Source: Vibrio sp. ED004 (GTDB lineage: Bacteria > Pseudomonadota > Gammaproteobacteria > Enterobacterales > Vibrionaceae). From it: DNA of 64,000 nt. Made by a program: the position numbers and the translations under genes. Below are positions 36,807 to 45,683 of this stretch, piece after piece. Under the pieces are notes generated by a model. It was not told where the DNA came from. It made no database searches and was given only the letters and a program-made list of their open reading frames with translations. Position 1 is the stretch's first letter. Every line of letters starts with the position of its first letter. The stretch lies in the NCBI RefSeq assembly GCF_023206395.1, contig NZ_CP066150.1, forward strand, positions 248,001 through 312,000, read 5' to 3'.

Positions 36807-36921
36807 AACAGTCCTTGTTTGCTAAATAAAAGTGCAAGCCTATTGAGTGTATTCTTACTTTTGATAAATGTTAAGATTTTGCTCCTTTAAATCTTTGAAT
36901 TTATATATTTTTTAGATCCTA

Positions 36922-38223
36922 TCAATTTTTGAAATCCGTTTTGTCGAGTTGATGTTTTCTTAGCTTGTCATAGAGCGTTTTTCGCGACACTTGCAGCTCT
37001 TGCTGTACTTCTTTTAAGCGCCCTTGATGGCGGTGTAGTGCCTCGATCAAGATAATCTGCTCAAAGCTATCGGTGCGCTGGCTTAATGACTGTTGTTGCT
37101 CTTCAATGCTTACATCAAGTTGATTTTCGTCGTTTTGCTCATGTTCATCGTTGTCGAGTGACGGTTGTTTCACTTGCGTCAGCACTCTGAGTTCGGCATG
37201 TTGACGAAGCTGGCGAATGTTTTCGCTCCAATGAGTAGTGATCAGCCGTTGAATCTCTTTCTCTGTGATAACTGGCGGTGGCAACTGATATCGACTTGCT
37301 GCACCACGAGCAAAATGTTTGAACAAAGAGCCAATATCTTCCGTTCTTCGCGCCAAGGGTAGTAAATTAAAACGGCGCAGTTCACCTGTAATTGTAGTAG
37401 GAACTACTGTAGTTGCGATAATGATACAAGTTGCATTGGTCTTGCATGAGTTTTCACGAAGTAGAGTGGGTTTTAGAGCGGTTAACCATAACCATTGCTG
37501 CGAAGTTAATGCTTCTGTTTCATGGATATAGAGCGTTCCACCCTGATGTTTGTGGAGTAACTGCAGAACAAATTGATCAAACGTCGCTTGGTCACTACGG
37601 GGTAAATTGAATGCCGCGATAGGGCAAAGCTCTGCGGTTGAGTGGCTATGCAGATCGTGCGTGTACTGGGCGGTGATTCGTTTTCCCGTTCCGATATCGC
37701 CAACAAACAACAGCAGTGGGTTTTGTTTGCAATCTAATGTGATTAGTTCACGGCGTAATGTCTGCATCGATGGAGATTGACCAATTAATTTGGGACCAAC
37801 CTGATTCTGCATCGCTAACTCTTTTCTTAATAGGTTGTTCTCTTCTACCAATGCGAGCTTGTCGGCCGCTTTTTTGACTGCCGTTAATAGGGCATCGACC
37901 ACAAACGGCTTTTCCAGAAAATCATAGGCGCCAGCCTTCATCGCGGACACCGCAGTTTGCACGTCGCCATGCCCAGTCAGCACGATGATTTGAAAGTTAG
38001 GATTCTGGCTCAGCAACTTCTGGGTAAATTGAATGCCGTCCATGACTGGCATGTGGATGTCGGTAATCACGATGCCTGCTTGTGCGACGTCTATCTGCTT
38101 GAGCGCCTCAACGGCATTAGGGAAGCAGACAATGTCGATGCCTTCAATCAGCATGGCTTGTTCTACCGAGTCTCGGATAGCGGGTTCATCGTCGACAAAA
38201 TAGAGTTTGGGCATAGAGTGCAA
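36922..38223 (-). CDS. NtrC/DctD-like response regulator with degenerate sigma-54 activator domain
   Basis: 433 residues (430 from the internal ATG MPKL). The receiver domain (about 4-120) has its phospho-aspartate in IVITDIHMPVMDG. The AAA+ domain is shortened: Walker A is GDIGTGKR, the GAFTGA loop that contacts sigma-54 is absent, and Walker B reads TLYIHETEAL rather than TLFLDE. A Fis-type helix-turn-helix ends the protein (LKEVQQELQVSRKTLYDKLRKHQL). It probably binds DNA under phosphorylation control but cannot activate sigma-54 polymerase in the usual way. It pairs with the kinase upstream at 38300. Confidence 0.85.
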   Translation of the reverse strand: MHSMPKLYFVDDEPAIRDSVEQAMLIEGIDIVCFPNAVEALKQIDVAQAGIVITDIHMPVMDGIQFTQKLLSQNPNFQIIVLTGHGDVQTAVSAMKAGAYDFLEKPFVVDALLTAVKKAADKLALVEENNLLRKELAMQNQVGPKLIGQSPSMQTLRRELITLDCKQNPLLLFVGDIGTGKRITAQYTHDLHSHSTAELCPIAAFNLPRSDQATFDQFVLQLLHKHQGGTLYIHETEALTSQQWLWLTALKPTLLRENSCKTNATCIIIATTVVPTTITGELRRFNLLPLARRTEDIGSLFKHFARGAASRYQLPPPVITEKEIQRLITTHWSENIRQLRQHAELRVLTQVKQPSLDNDEHEQNDENQLDVSIEEQQQSLSQRTDSFEQIILIEALHRHQGRLKEVQQELQVSRKTLYDKLRKHQLDKTDFKN

Positions 38224-38299
38224 AAGCCGGTTCCTTAGCAGTATGTTGGATTAGAAGTAATGTGAAATTCGTTTTCTCGTTAACAATATCAACGCTGCG

Positions 38300-40258
38300 T
38301 TAGTCGTTAACTTTGTATAACGGAATATTAAGCGAGAATACCATGCCTGTCGGCTCCAACAGGGTTGCACTGATCGAGCTGTGATAGGCTTCAACAATCC
38401 GCTTCGATATAGAGAGTCCAAGCCCTAAGCCTTCTGGCTTGGTAGTGAAAAATGGGTCAAAAAGTTGTTCAAGCTTGTCGGCAGGCATACCAATTCCGTT
38501 GTCCCAAATGATCACCTGACACATGTCTTCATGCAGTTGCCACTCAACGCCTATCTGTGGGATAGCCTGTTGGGCTGCTGCTTGTTGAACTGTTGTTTGT
38601 AGGAGCGAGTTTTGTTGAAGATACAGAGATTGCTGATCGATGGCTTGCTGCTGAAGTGCTTGAGTCGCGTTGTGAATCAGATTCACTAGCACTTGTTCGA
38701 GCTCGGTCGGGTGAATCGCGATATTAATGTCATCCGGTACCGTGCTTAATCTGAGCGTGATGCCTTGCTTGATCATCAGTGCGCTGAGAATACTGGTGGC
38801 GTTGTTGATCGCTTGATGCAGGTTCGCCACATGATGTTCTTGTTTAGTCACCTTACGAGTGAATACTTTGAGGCGGGCGATGATCTCGGTAATCGAGGTG
38901 TTTAACGCGATCATTTTACCTAGGTTACTTTTCACCAAATCGGTTCGATCCATCTCAAGCAGTTTTAAGCTGTTCTCGCTGTAGGTTCTGAGTGCGGCAA
39001 GCGGTTGGTTGATTTCATGGTTAATGCTGGCTGACAGCTCGCCCAGAACGGCTAATTTGGCGGTTTGGGTTAGCTCTTGTTCTGTTTGTTTCAACTTCAA
39101 CTGAGACTCTTGGTACTGAAAGATGGTTTGTTGAAGCTGCTGATTCGATTGCTTTAGATACTGAGTGCGCTTATCTACCGTTTGTTCCAGGTTTTGGTTG
39201 AGTCGGGTCAACGCCACTTTCGCTACGTAGGTTTGGCGCCATGACCAAGCAATCAGCACTACTAAGCTATAAATAACAACAAAGGTGATGTCGATTTGCA
39301 TCACCTTAAGCAACTCAGCTTTGGTCTCTTTCAAAGCCACCACTTGATATTGGTTGTTGCTGATGGTTGCGGGGTACAGATTAAAAGCCCCAAGCTTGAA
39401 TAACTGGTTGGCGGTGAGTTCTTTTCGGATTTCATTTGATTGAAGGTTGCTAGATCGATTTGTGTCAGATTGACTGGCGTGGTTAGCTTCAGACTGAGAG
39501 TTTGAAGAGCGAAAAGCGTCAATGATCGAAATTTCGCTCTGACCGTATTGGCGTTGAATTGCGATATCGGTTTGTTGCTGCTCAGTTAATGGCAACAAGG
39601 AATGATAAAGCCAAGGTGCTTGGCTTGAAAGAAATACCACTTGGTTCGAATCGAGTACTACGATCTCAAAATCGTCGCTGGTCAGGATGTTTTCGAGGTT
39701 TTCCAAGCTCACTTTTACCGTAATAACCCCGACAATTTCCTTGTCGATATTCAGAGGTGAAGACAGAAAATAACCTCGTACGTCTGAGCGAGCACCTAGC
39801 GCGACATATTGTGTCTTATTGCCTTTAATTGCAGAAGCAAAATAGGGACGAAACGAGAAGTTTTCGCCAACAAAGGTTCGTGGCTTTTGATAGTTACTTG
39901 AAGCAACGACAGTGCCGCTCGGGTCATGGATATAGATGGTGTCGGCTTGGCTTTGTCCGGACCATTCGAACAACAAGTTATTGAGCTGCGCTGCGGAGAT
40001 CTTGTCTGCTTGTGGTGATGTGTCGAAGTAAGAGAGCAAGCGCGGATCGTGGCTGAGCAGATCGGGGATCTGCTTGAATTTATCCAACTCAGAATCGATT
40101 TGTAGATTCGCTTTATTGGCCGCTTCGTTGAGTTGTTGAGTGACGATTTTTTCTTGAAATTGCACTGCCAAAAAGTGTGTTGCGGTCAGCCCTGCTGCTC
40201 CCAGTAGCAAAGAGAATAAAACGAAGGGCGTCATTAGGTTAGGCAGTATTTTGGTCAC
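38300..40258 (-). CDS. DctB-like sensor histidine kinase
   Basis: 652 residues: membrane helix, periplasmic double-CACHE sensor ([22 protein letters not shown] and [16 protein letters not shown], strong DctB-type blocks), second helix near residue 325, coiled coil, HisKA ([17 protein letters not shown]) and HATPase ([24 protein letters not shown]). DctB kinases sense C4-dicarboxylates. Unusual features are a Ser/Asn/Gln-rich insert within the sensor (about 255-285) and a Gln-rich insert of about 30 residues in the ATPase domain after the N box. It is 76 bp upstream of the regulator gene, so the two form an operon. Confidence 0.87.
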   Translation of the reverse strand: MTKILPNLMTPFVLFSLLLGAAGLTATHFLAVQFQEKIVTQQLNEAANKANLQIDSELDKFKQIPDLLSHDPRLLSYFDTSPQADKISAAQLNNLLFEWSGQSQADTIYIHDPSGTVVASSNYQKPRTFVGENFSFRPYFASAIKGNKTQYVALGARSDVRGYFLSSPLNIDKEIVGVITVKVSLENLENILTSDDFEIVVLDSNQVVFLSSQAPWLYHSLLPLTEQQQTDIAIQRQYGQSEISIIDAFRSSNSQSEANHASQSDTNRSSNLQSNEIRKELTANQLFKLGAFNLYPATISNNQYQVVALKETKAELLKVMQIDITFVVIYSLVVLIAWSWRQTYVAKVALTRLNQNLEQTVDKRTQYLKQSNQQLQQTIFQYQESQLKLKQTEQELTQTAKLAVLGELSASINHEINQPLAALRTYSENSLKLLEMDRTDLVKSNLGKMIALNTSITEIIARLKVFTRKVTKQEHHVANLHQAINNATSILSALMIKQGITLRLSTVPDDINIAIHPTELEQVLVNLIHNATQALQQQAIDQQSLYLQQNSLLQTTVQQAAAQQAIPQIGVEWQLHEDMCQVIIWDNGIGMPADKLEQLFDPFFTTKPEGLGLGLSISKRIVEAYHSSISATLLEPTGMVFSLNIPLYKVND

Positions 40259-40425
40259 TGGGATCTCAGCTTGTCATCGGTTTGTATAAAGATTATCAAT
40301 ATGATGGAGAGAGTACCGAGATCTTGTTAACACAGAGCACCTTCTATGAGACAAAACCAAGGCTTAGACTTGTGTTTCAAAGGATTACGGCGCAAAATCA
40401 CAAAAAAATTAAAAGGAGCAACCAA

Positions 40426-41061
40426 ATGGAACTGACAGATATTCGTCGCGAATACGCTAAGGGTGGATTGAGACGTAAAGACTTGGCCGCAGACCCGATT
40501 GAGCAATTCAATCTATGGCTAGAGCAAGCCATCGAAGCTAAGTTGACTGACCCTACTGCCATGACAGTTGCTACGGTTGATGAAAATGGTCAGCCATTCC
40601 AACGCATTGTTCTGCTGAAGAATGTGGACAAAGACGGTTTTGTTTTTTACACCAACTTAGGTAGCCGTAAAGCGCATCAACTTGAGCACAATAGCAAAAT
40701 CAGCCTACATTTCCCTTGGCACCCTCTTGAGCGACAAGTTCATATTATGGGTACGGCTGAAAAGCTGACTGCGATGGAAAACATGAAGTACTTTTCGTCA
40801 CGTCCAAAAGAGAGCCAGTTAGCTGCTATTGCAAGTAAGCAAAGTAGTCGCATCTCTGCACGTGGTATCTTGGAAGGTAAATATTTAGAGCTGAAACAGA
40901 AATTTGCGAAAGGTGAGATCCCTGTGCCTTCTTTCTGGGGTGGCTTCCGTGTGCGTGTTGATAGCATTGAATTCTGGCAAGGTGGCGAGCACCGCTTACA
41001 TGACCGCTTCTTGTTCTCACGCCAAGACAACAGCTGGGATATTGATCGCCTAGCGCCTTAG
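40426..41061 (+). CDS. pdxH: Pyridoxamine 5'-phosphate oxidase
   Basis: 211 residues from the ATG at 40426, which has AAGGAG upstream and gives the family's usual length. An in-frame ATG at 40282 would add 48 unsupported residues. PdxH oxidises PNP/PMP to PLP using FMN. Visible family blocks are [27 protein letters not shown] (FMN phosphate region), [11 protein letters not shown] and the C-terminal signature [19 protein letters not shown]...W-IDRLAP. It is divergent from the kinase gene. Confidence 0.95.
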   Translation: MELTDIRREYAKGGLRRKDLAADPIEQFNLWLEQAIEAKLTDPTAMTVATVDENGQPFQRIVLLKNVDKDGFVFYTNLGSRKAHQLEHNSKISLHFPWHPLERQVHIMGTAEKLTAMENMKYFSSRPKESQLAAIASKQSSRISARGILEGKYLELKQKFAKGEIPVPSFWGGFRVRVDSIEFWQGGEHRLHDRFLFSRQDNSWDIDRLAP

Positions 41062-41089
41062 TTCAAACCTTCCGTATGAATCAAAAAGT

Positions 41090-41130
41090 ACCGTTGATTT
41101 TGTGTTTACTCACATCAACGGTTTTTTTTT
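41090..41130 (+). terminator. pdxH intrinsic terminator
   Basis: ACCGTTGAT / ATCAACGGT stem, extended by GTG/CAC across a TTT bulge, followed by nine T residues. Confidence 0.88.
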
Positions 41131-41170
41131 CGTCTGTACTTTTATCTGGATGCGAGCTTATAGAACCCAA

Positions 41171-41890
41171 TCAGTCACTGTGTAGAACCACTGAGATCTG
41201 TTTTTTGAGTAGGGTTTCAGGAATCACAGAGCCTAATCCTGAATCTAGCGCATACTCTATTAACTGGCTTTTGCTGCGTGCATCGAACTTCTGCTTTAAC
41301 CTCGCAACATGGCCTTCGACGGTTTTGATTGAAATATTCAACGTCAACGCAATGTACTGGGGTTTCTTACCGAAAAGCAGTAAGAACAACACTTCTGATT
41401 CTCTTGCTGTTAGCTTCTTTTGCAGTTTCGATACTCGCGGTTTTGATCCGGCAATCGATGCCTGATTGCCTTTCGCGCACGTCGCCTGGCATACCCAATG
41501 ACCGACCTCTAAAATCGCCGTGTCTGTCAGTTCTTGGCCATAGAAAATCGTGCCTTGCACCTTGTCTTCGTCATCAAGCCAAGGAGTTTTGGTAAAGATA
41601 TGTGCGTGCCAGCGGCCGTCAGGGTAGGGATGAATATCGAGGATCTTGAGCGTGCTGCGTGTGTCCATCACATGCTTGTCTTGAGCTCTGAAGTCTTGAG
41701 CGCATTCGATGGTTTGGCTCGGCATGTCGAAATCGGTCAAGCCAGTGCACGTCTCGCCCGGTTTTAAGCCAATCAGTTGGTTGTAAGCGAGGTTTGCGTA
41801 TACGAAGACCGAGTCAGTATCTTTACAGCCCCAGCAGCCTGGAAGTTGTTCAAATAAAGAACGATGTGTGGAGTTGAGTGGATCTGGCAA
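41171..41890 (-). CDS. LuxR-type regulator with PAS sensor domain
   Basis: 239 residues. The N-terminal PAS domain (about 8-125: LFEQLPGCWGCKDTDSVFVYANLAY) is followed by a linker and a C-terminal LuxR/GerE helix-turn-helix (LTARESEVLFLLLFGKKPQYIALTLNISIKTVEGHVARLKQKF). The start appears to be TTG at 41890: an in-frame stop lies five codons upstream and no ATG or GTG lies between. PAS-LuxR proteins of this layout act as stand-alone environmental sensors. The ligand and targets are not evident. Confidence 0.82.
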   Translation of the reverse strand: MPDPLNSTHRSLFEQLPGCWGCKDTDSVFVYANLAYNQLIGLKPGETCTGLTDFDMPSQTIECAQDFRAQDKHVMDTRSTLKILDIHPYPDGRWHAHIFTKTPWLDDEDKVQGTIFYGQELTDTAILEVGHWVCQATCAKGNQASIAGSKPRVSKLQKKLTARESEVLFLLLFGKKPQYIALTLNISIKTVEGHVARLKQKFDARSKSQLIEYALDSGLGSVIPETLLKKQISVVLHSD

Positions 41891-42072
41891 GGTTTTATCT
41901 CGTAATCAGAAGTGTAACGATGATATCAGTTTCTTATGGCGCTGCAATGGTAATTAGAGGCCAAAATCGGCGCCGAAATTTGGGGTTGAATATCCGTTAA
42001 ACGGATTGCTGAGGAACTGCTTCAATCACGGGGAATAGATAAACGAAAAGGGTGATAAACAGGCAAAAAAAA

Positions 42073-43366
42073 GGTTCATCGCGGATTAGCGGGAACTAAA
42101 AACAAAAAAACGGTAGTAAGTGATATGGTTTAGTCGCCAAACAAAAATCATACACAAACTACCGTTTTCATGCCGAATCATACTTTCCTATCTTCATTCT
42201 GGGAAGGCTTTAAAATAGTAAAGTCTCACCAGACAGCATCACTTGTTACACTAACTCTTAAACCTAATTCTGAGGCTAAATGCCTTTGCGGTCTTGAAGC
42301 TGAGGCTATCCATGAGTATCAATGACGTCATGTGAAAGAGGCCATGTTGTTCAATGTTCCTGTTGAGCTTTCCGTTCAAACTCGAAGGATCAAGTGTCGT
42401 GACTGCGGCATAAAAACAGAGTTTCTATCTTGGTTAGAGCCTTATGCTCGTATAACGACGCGTCTAAAAAGCTATATAGAACAACTACTGCCTCTTCTTC
42501 CCATTAAGCATATCTCCCAGTTAACGAGCGTTCATTGGCACACCATTAAAGAGATAGATAAACGTCGACTTCGCCAAGTGGTACCGTCAGTGAAATGGGA
42601 AGGGCTAAGGCAACTCGTCATGGACGAGTTCGCCATCTTTAAAGGGCACCGATATGCCACAGTCATCGCTGATGCTAAGACTCACCAAGTCATTTGGATA
42701 GGGTTAGGTCGTAGCCGCAAGGACATACGACCGTTTTTCGAGCAGTTAGGCAAGCATGGTAACAATATCGAAGCGGTCGCAATGGACATGAATACGGCTT
42801 TTGACCTTGAAGTTCAAGCGCACTGCCCGAATGCAAAAATCGTTTACGACTTATTCCATGTTGTTGCTAGGTTTCGGTCGTGAGGTGATGGATAGAGTCA
42901 GAGTCGACCAAGCTAACAAACTCAAGCAGGATAAAAAGCGAGGCAATGGGTGAAGCGCTCACGCTGGGTACTGCTGAAAAACAGAGGTAATTTAAATGCA
43001 CGACAAGATAGCTATCTTACTGAAATATTGAATATCAATAAGGACTTGATGGCCACTTATATACTCGGCTCACAACTCAAAGAGCTTTGGTACTGTAAAT
43101 CAGAAGCACATGCTAAGGGGCTCTGGGAGGTATGGTGGGCACAAGTGCAAGAGAGTGGAATTAAGCCATTGAAAGAGTTTGCACGAAAACTGAGGCCTTA
43201 TCTTCACGGTATTATTGCATCGGCAACTTATCCGCTCAACACCTGCACATTGGAAGGGATAAACAACAAAATAAAGTTAATCAAGCGAATGGGGTATGGA
43301 TATCGAGATACAGACTACTTCTTCTTGAAGATAAAAGCGGCTTTCCCCGGAAAGCCGCGATGAACC
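42073..43366 (+). mobile_element. ISL3-family insertion sequence, copy B
   Basis: A 1294-bp element nearly identical to copy A but in opposite orientation. It has ends GGTTCATCGCGG and CCGCGATGAACC and a perfect 8-bp duplication AAAAAAAA (42065-42072 and 43367-43374). I find four differences from copy A, two of them one-base length changes. The target is the T8 tract (minus strand) of an intrinsic terminator whose hairpin lies at 43375-43396. Confidence 0.93.
42170..43363 (+). pseudogene. ISL3-family transposase, copy B (nonsense and frameshifts)
   Basis: Same transposase as copy A from ATG 42170. Private lesions are TGA at 42323-42325 where copy A has TGG (YQWRHVKE) and one extra T at about 42872 (ARF-RS-stop instead of ARFGREVMDRV). 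It keeps the five-A run lost in copy A (RLKSYIEQLL). The -1 break at ATAAAAAGCG (42931-42940) is shared. Neither copy can make a full protein without recoding. Confidence 0.88.
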
Positions 43367-43396
43367 AAAAAAAAGCCAGCCTGAAGAGGGGCTGGC
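43367..43396 (-). terminator. Intrinsic terminator of the PEGA/FGE operon
   Basis: Stem GCCAGCC (43375-43381) / GGCTGGC (43390-43396) with an 8-base loop, followed on the minus strand by eight T residues. It terminates transcription from 43631 and is the insertion site of ISL3 copy B. Confidence 0.85.
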
Positions 43397-43630
43397 CAAA
43401 GACAAGATATGCCTTGTCGACATGTAGAAGATTTTCAGTTTAATTCACGAGGGTCATGCAAATTAAACTGAGGCATCAGTTAGATACCCAGAGTGACTTA
43501 CTACTCTATCGACGAATCTACTCCTAGGAATGCTAATGCATAAGGGGGGAATTCCCCTATAAACGCTGCTCAATGTGAGAATTGAGAACCTAGAGTAAAT
43601 ATTTTAAAACTTCAGCAAGTAATGGAGAGC

Positions 43631-45460
43631 TTACAGCTCTCGTAATACTCGGAATCCTAGGTAGTTGGCTGCGGTTGAAGGTGCAACGTTCAGTTCGTTA
43701 TACACTTTTGCTTCTTCTGGAGAGAAGCTCCAAGCTCCACCCTTCGCTAAGCCTTTTTGAGTGGTTGTCCATTCCCATACGTTACCCACCATGTCGTAGA
43801 AACCAGTAGGCGTTGGTAAGAATGATTTTACTGGAGAAGTACTGACGTTTGACCAAGGTGTGCCTGCCCAACCTGTATTGGCTTTGCCAGAGCGGAATTC
43901 GTTGCCCCACCAGAAGTTGGTGTCTTGGCCTGCTCTTGCTGCGGCTTCCCACTCTTGTGGTGTTGGTAAACGGTAGGTAAAGCCCGTGTTGTCAGATAAC
44001 CAACGCGTGTATGCCTTGGCATCGTTTTGGCTAACACAAACGACAGGAGCGTTATTCGCTTGCTTAAAGCCTGGGCTCTGCCAGTCGGTGTCAGAAACGG
44101 TGGTGATCTCGGCATTTACGAAGGTGTCGCAGGTGTTCATCAGCTCTGCATCTGTCTGGTAGCCAGTGCTTTCGACGAATGCTTTAAAATCTTGAACACG
44201 AGTCGGAGTAGCGGCTAATGCGAAAGGTTGTTTGATGGTCACTTGCTTGGCATTGTTTTCACCAAGTAGGTAGCGACCCGATCCCACCACAATCATTTCG
44301 GGGCTCTGAATGTCGTTACCCATAGGGTCGGCAAACTTAGTACCGACATTCAGTGAATTCTGTTTGGCTTGTAGTACGGCTCTTAGGTTGTGATCGCGAG
44401 CGATTTTTAGCTCTTGGTGGAAAGAAAGATAGCCTTCTTTCTCGATCGTCACCATGTGTTGGCCGGTTGGCAGCATGATTTCAACTGGCGTGCTGCCATA
44501 GTTCACGCCGTTAATCGACACCTTATCGTTGTACTGGTTTGAACGAACCACCAAGTTAACCCAAGCAACTTCTTTCTGCTGGTCGTTGGCTTGTTGATCG
44601 CTCTGCGTGAAACAGTTTGATGACTGAATACCCAACAGGCGACAAGGCGTGTTCTTATTTGGACGAGTTTCTAGATTCGCCGCAATCACCGCTCGGTAAC
44701 GGTTATCTTCAGAGAAGCCTGAGGATTTCACCTTGTGCTGCAGAACGTGAATGTTCAGTGAAGCAGACGCCAAGTGCTCTTTCACTGTTTTCGATTCAGT
44801 CGCGTTGTCTACGAGGCTATGTTGGAATTGCTTCACGGCTTTTTGAAGTGCCAAGGTCACGGTTTGGTCTGAACACTGTGCCAGTGTCATGTCGCTGCTA
44901 CAACGATTGGTAAAGCTGACCGTTTGCTCTTGCGTTTGAGTGATCTCGTTTCTTAGCCGCTCGGCTCTTGCTCTTAGCTTATCTTGATTGAGGTTTGCGA
45001 TTGAAGCTTCTGCTGCCGCTTTCTCTGCTTGAATAGCCTCGAGCTCCATCACTAAGCCTTGCTGTTTCTGTTCAGAGTCAGACATCGCAAGCTTGTTCTC
45101 TTTTACGGTTTTCCAAGCCCCTTGGAAAGCGTTTTGAGCGAGTGAAATATCAAAGTCAGGTTCATCAATCATACGAGCGTAATCTTGCTCTAGGCTCGCT
45201 TTCGCTTTTGCTAGGTCTTGTTCTGCTTTAGCGGTCTGCTTTGCTACACGCGCAGATTGCTGTGCATGGTTATCGACTTGATTTTGTTTGTCTGCGAGCT
45301 TTTTCTCGACAGCCGTTAAGTCGGCATGCTTTTCGAAAAGCGAGCTTTCAATGTCGGTGACAGATGACGTGATTGCTGGTGGTGTTGCTTCAGCGAAAAC
45401 AGCTGGCGTCATTAAGCAGGGAGCAAGTGCAAATAATAGAGTAGGAAGACCTTGGCGCAT
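43631..45460 (-). CDS. Exported coiled-coil/PEGA/FGE-sulfatase-domain protein
   Basis: 609 residues. Signal peptide (to about residue 24), long coiled coil with Gln/Ala/Lys heptads (about 45-170), a Cys-containing middle region, a PEGA repeat (SINGVNYGSTPVEIMLPTGQHMVTIEKEGY, about 315-345), and a C-terminal formylglycine-generating-enzyme-like domain (about 385-605: YRLPTPQEWEAAARAG, GFYDMVGNVWEWT, KGGAWSF, GFRVLREL). FGE-like domains in bacteria are often binding modules; the catalytic Cys pair of true FGE is not evident. It is probably periplasmic. The gene at 45684 is a paralog lacking the FGE part. Confidence 0.8.
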   Translation of the reverse strand: MRQGLPTLLFALAPCLMTPAVFAEATPPAITSSVTDIESSLFEKHADLTAVEKKLADKQNQVDNHAQQSARVAKQTAKAEQDLAKAKASLEQDYARMIDEPDFDISLAQNAFQGAWKTVKENKLAMSDSEQKQQGLVMELEAIQAEKAAAEASIANLNQDKLRARAERLRNEITQTQEQTVSFTNRCSSDMTLAQCSDQTVTLALQKAVKQFQHSLVDNATESKTVKEHLASASLNIHVLQHKVKSSGFSEDNRYRAVIAANLETRPNKNTPCRLLGIQSSNCFTQSDQQANDQQKEVAWVNLVVRSNQYNDKVSINGVNYGSTPVEIMLPTGQHMVTIEKEGYLSFHQELKIARDHNLRAVLQAKQNSLNVGTKFADPMGNDIQSPEMIVVGSGRYLLGENNAKQVTIKQPFALAATPTRVQDFKAFVESTGYQTDAELMNTCDTFVNAEITTVSDTDWQSPGFKQANNAPVVCVSQNDAKAYTRWLSDNTGFTYRLPTPQEWEAAARAGQDTNFWWGNEFRSGKANTGWAGTPWSNVSTSPVKSFLPTPTGFYDMVGNVWEWTTTQKGLAKGGAWSFSPEEAKVYNELNVAPSTAANYLGFRVLREL

Positions 45461-45683
45461 GATGGGCTACTTCAATCGTAATTTAGGTTAATCGAATATT
45501 CTAAACGAGAACGCCATTTCATCTGCAGCTACTGTTTATAATGACCATACAAGTTTATGGCGATCATACAGTTTATAACTATCAACAAAATGGCGAGGGT
45601 TCATTCAGCTTTGCGAAATAGGCACGGCTATCTGATATAGAGCTAAGCGTTTATATCGGCTTAGCTCTATGTAAAAAGGGTGT

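Noticed and set aside
41050..41200. Possible small membrane protein starting near 41076
   Set aside because: The frame runs through the pdxH terminator and then over the LuxR gene in antisense; the hydrophobic start is the T-rich terminator.
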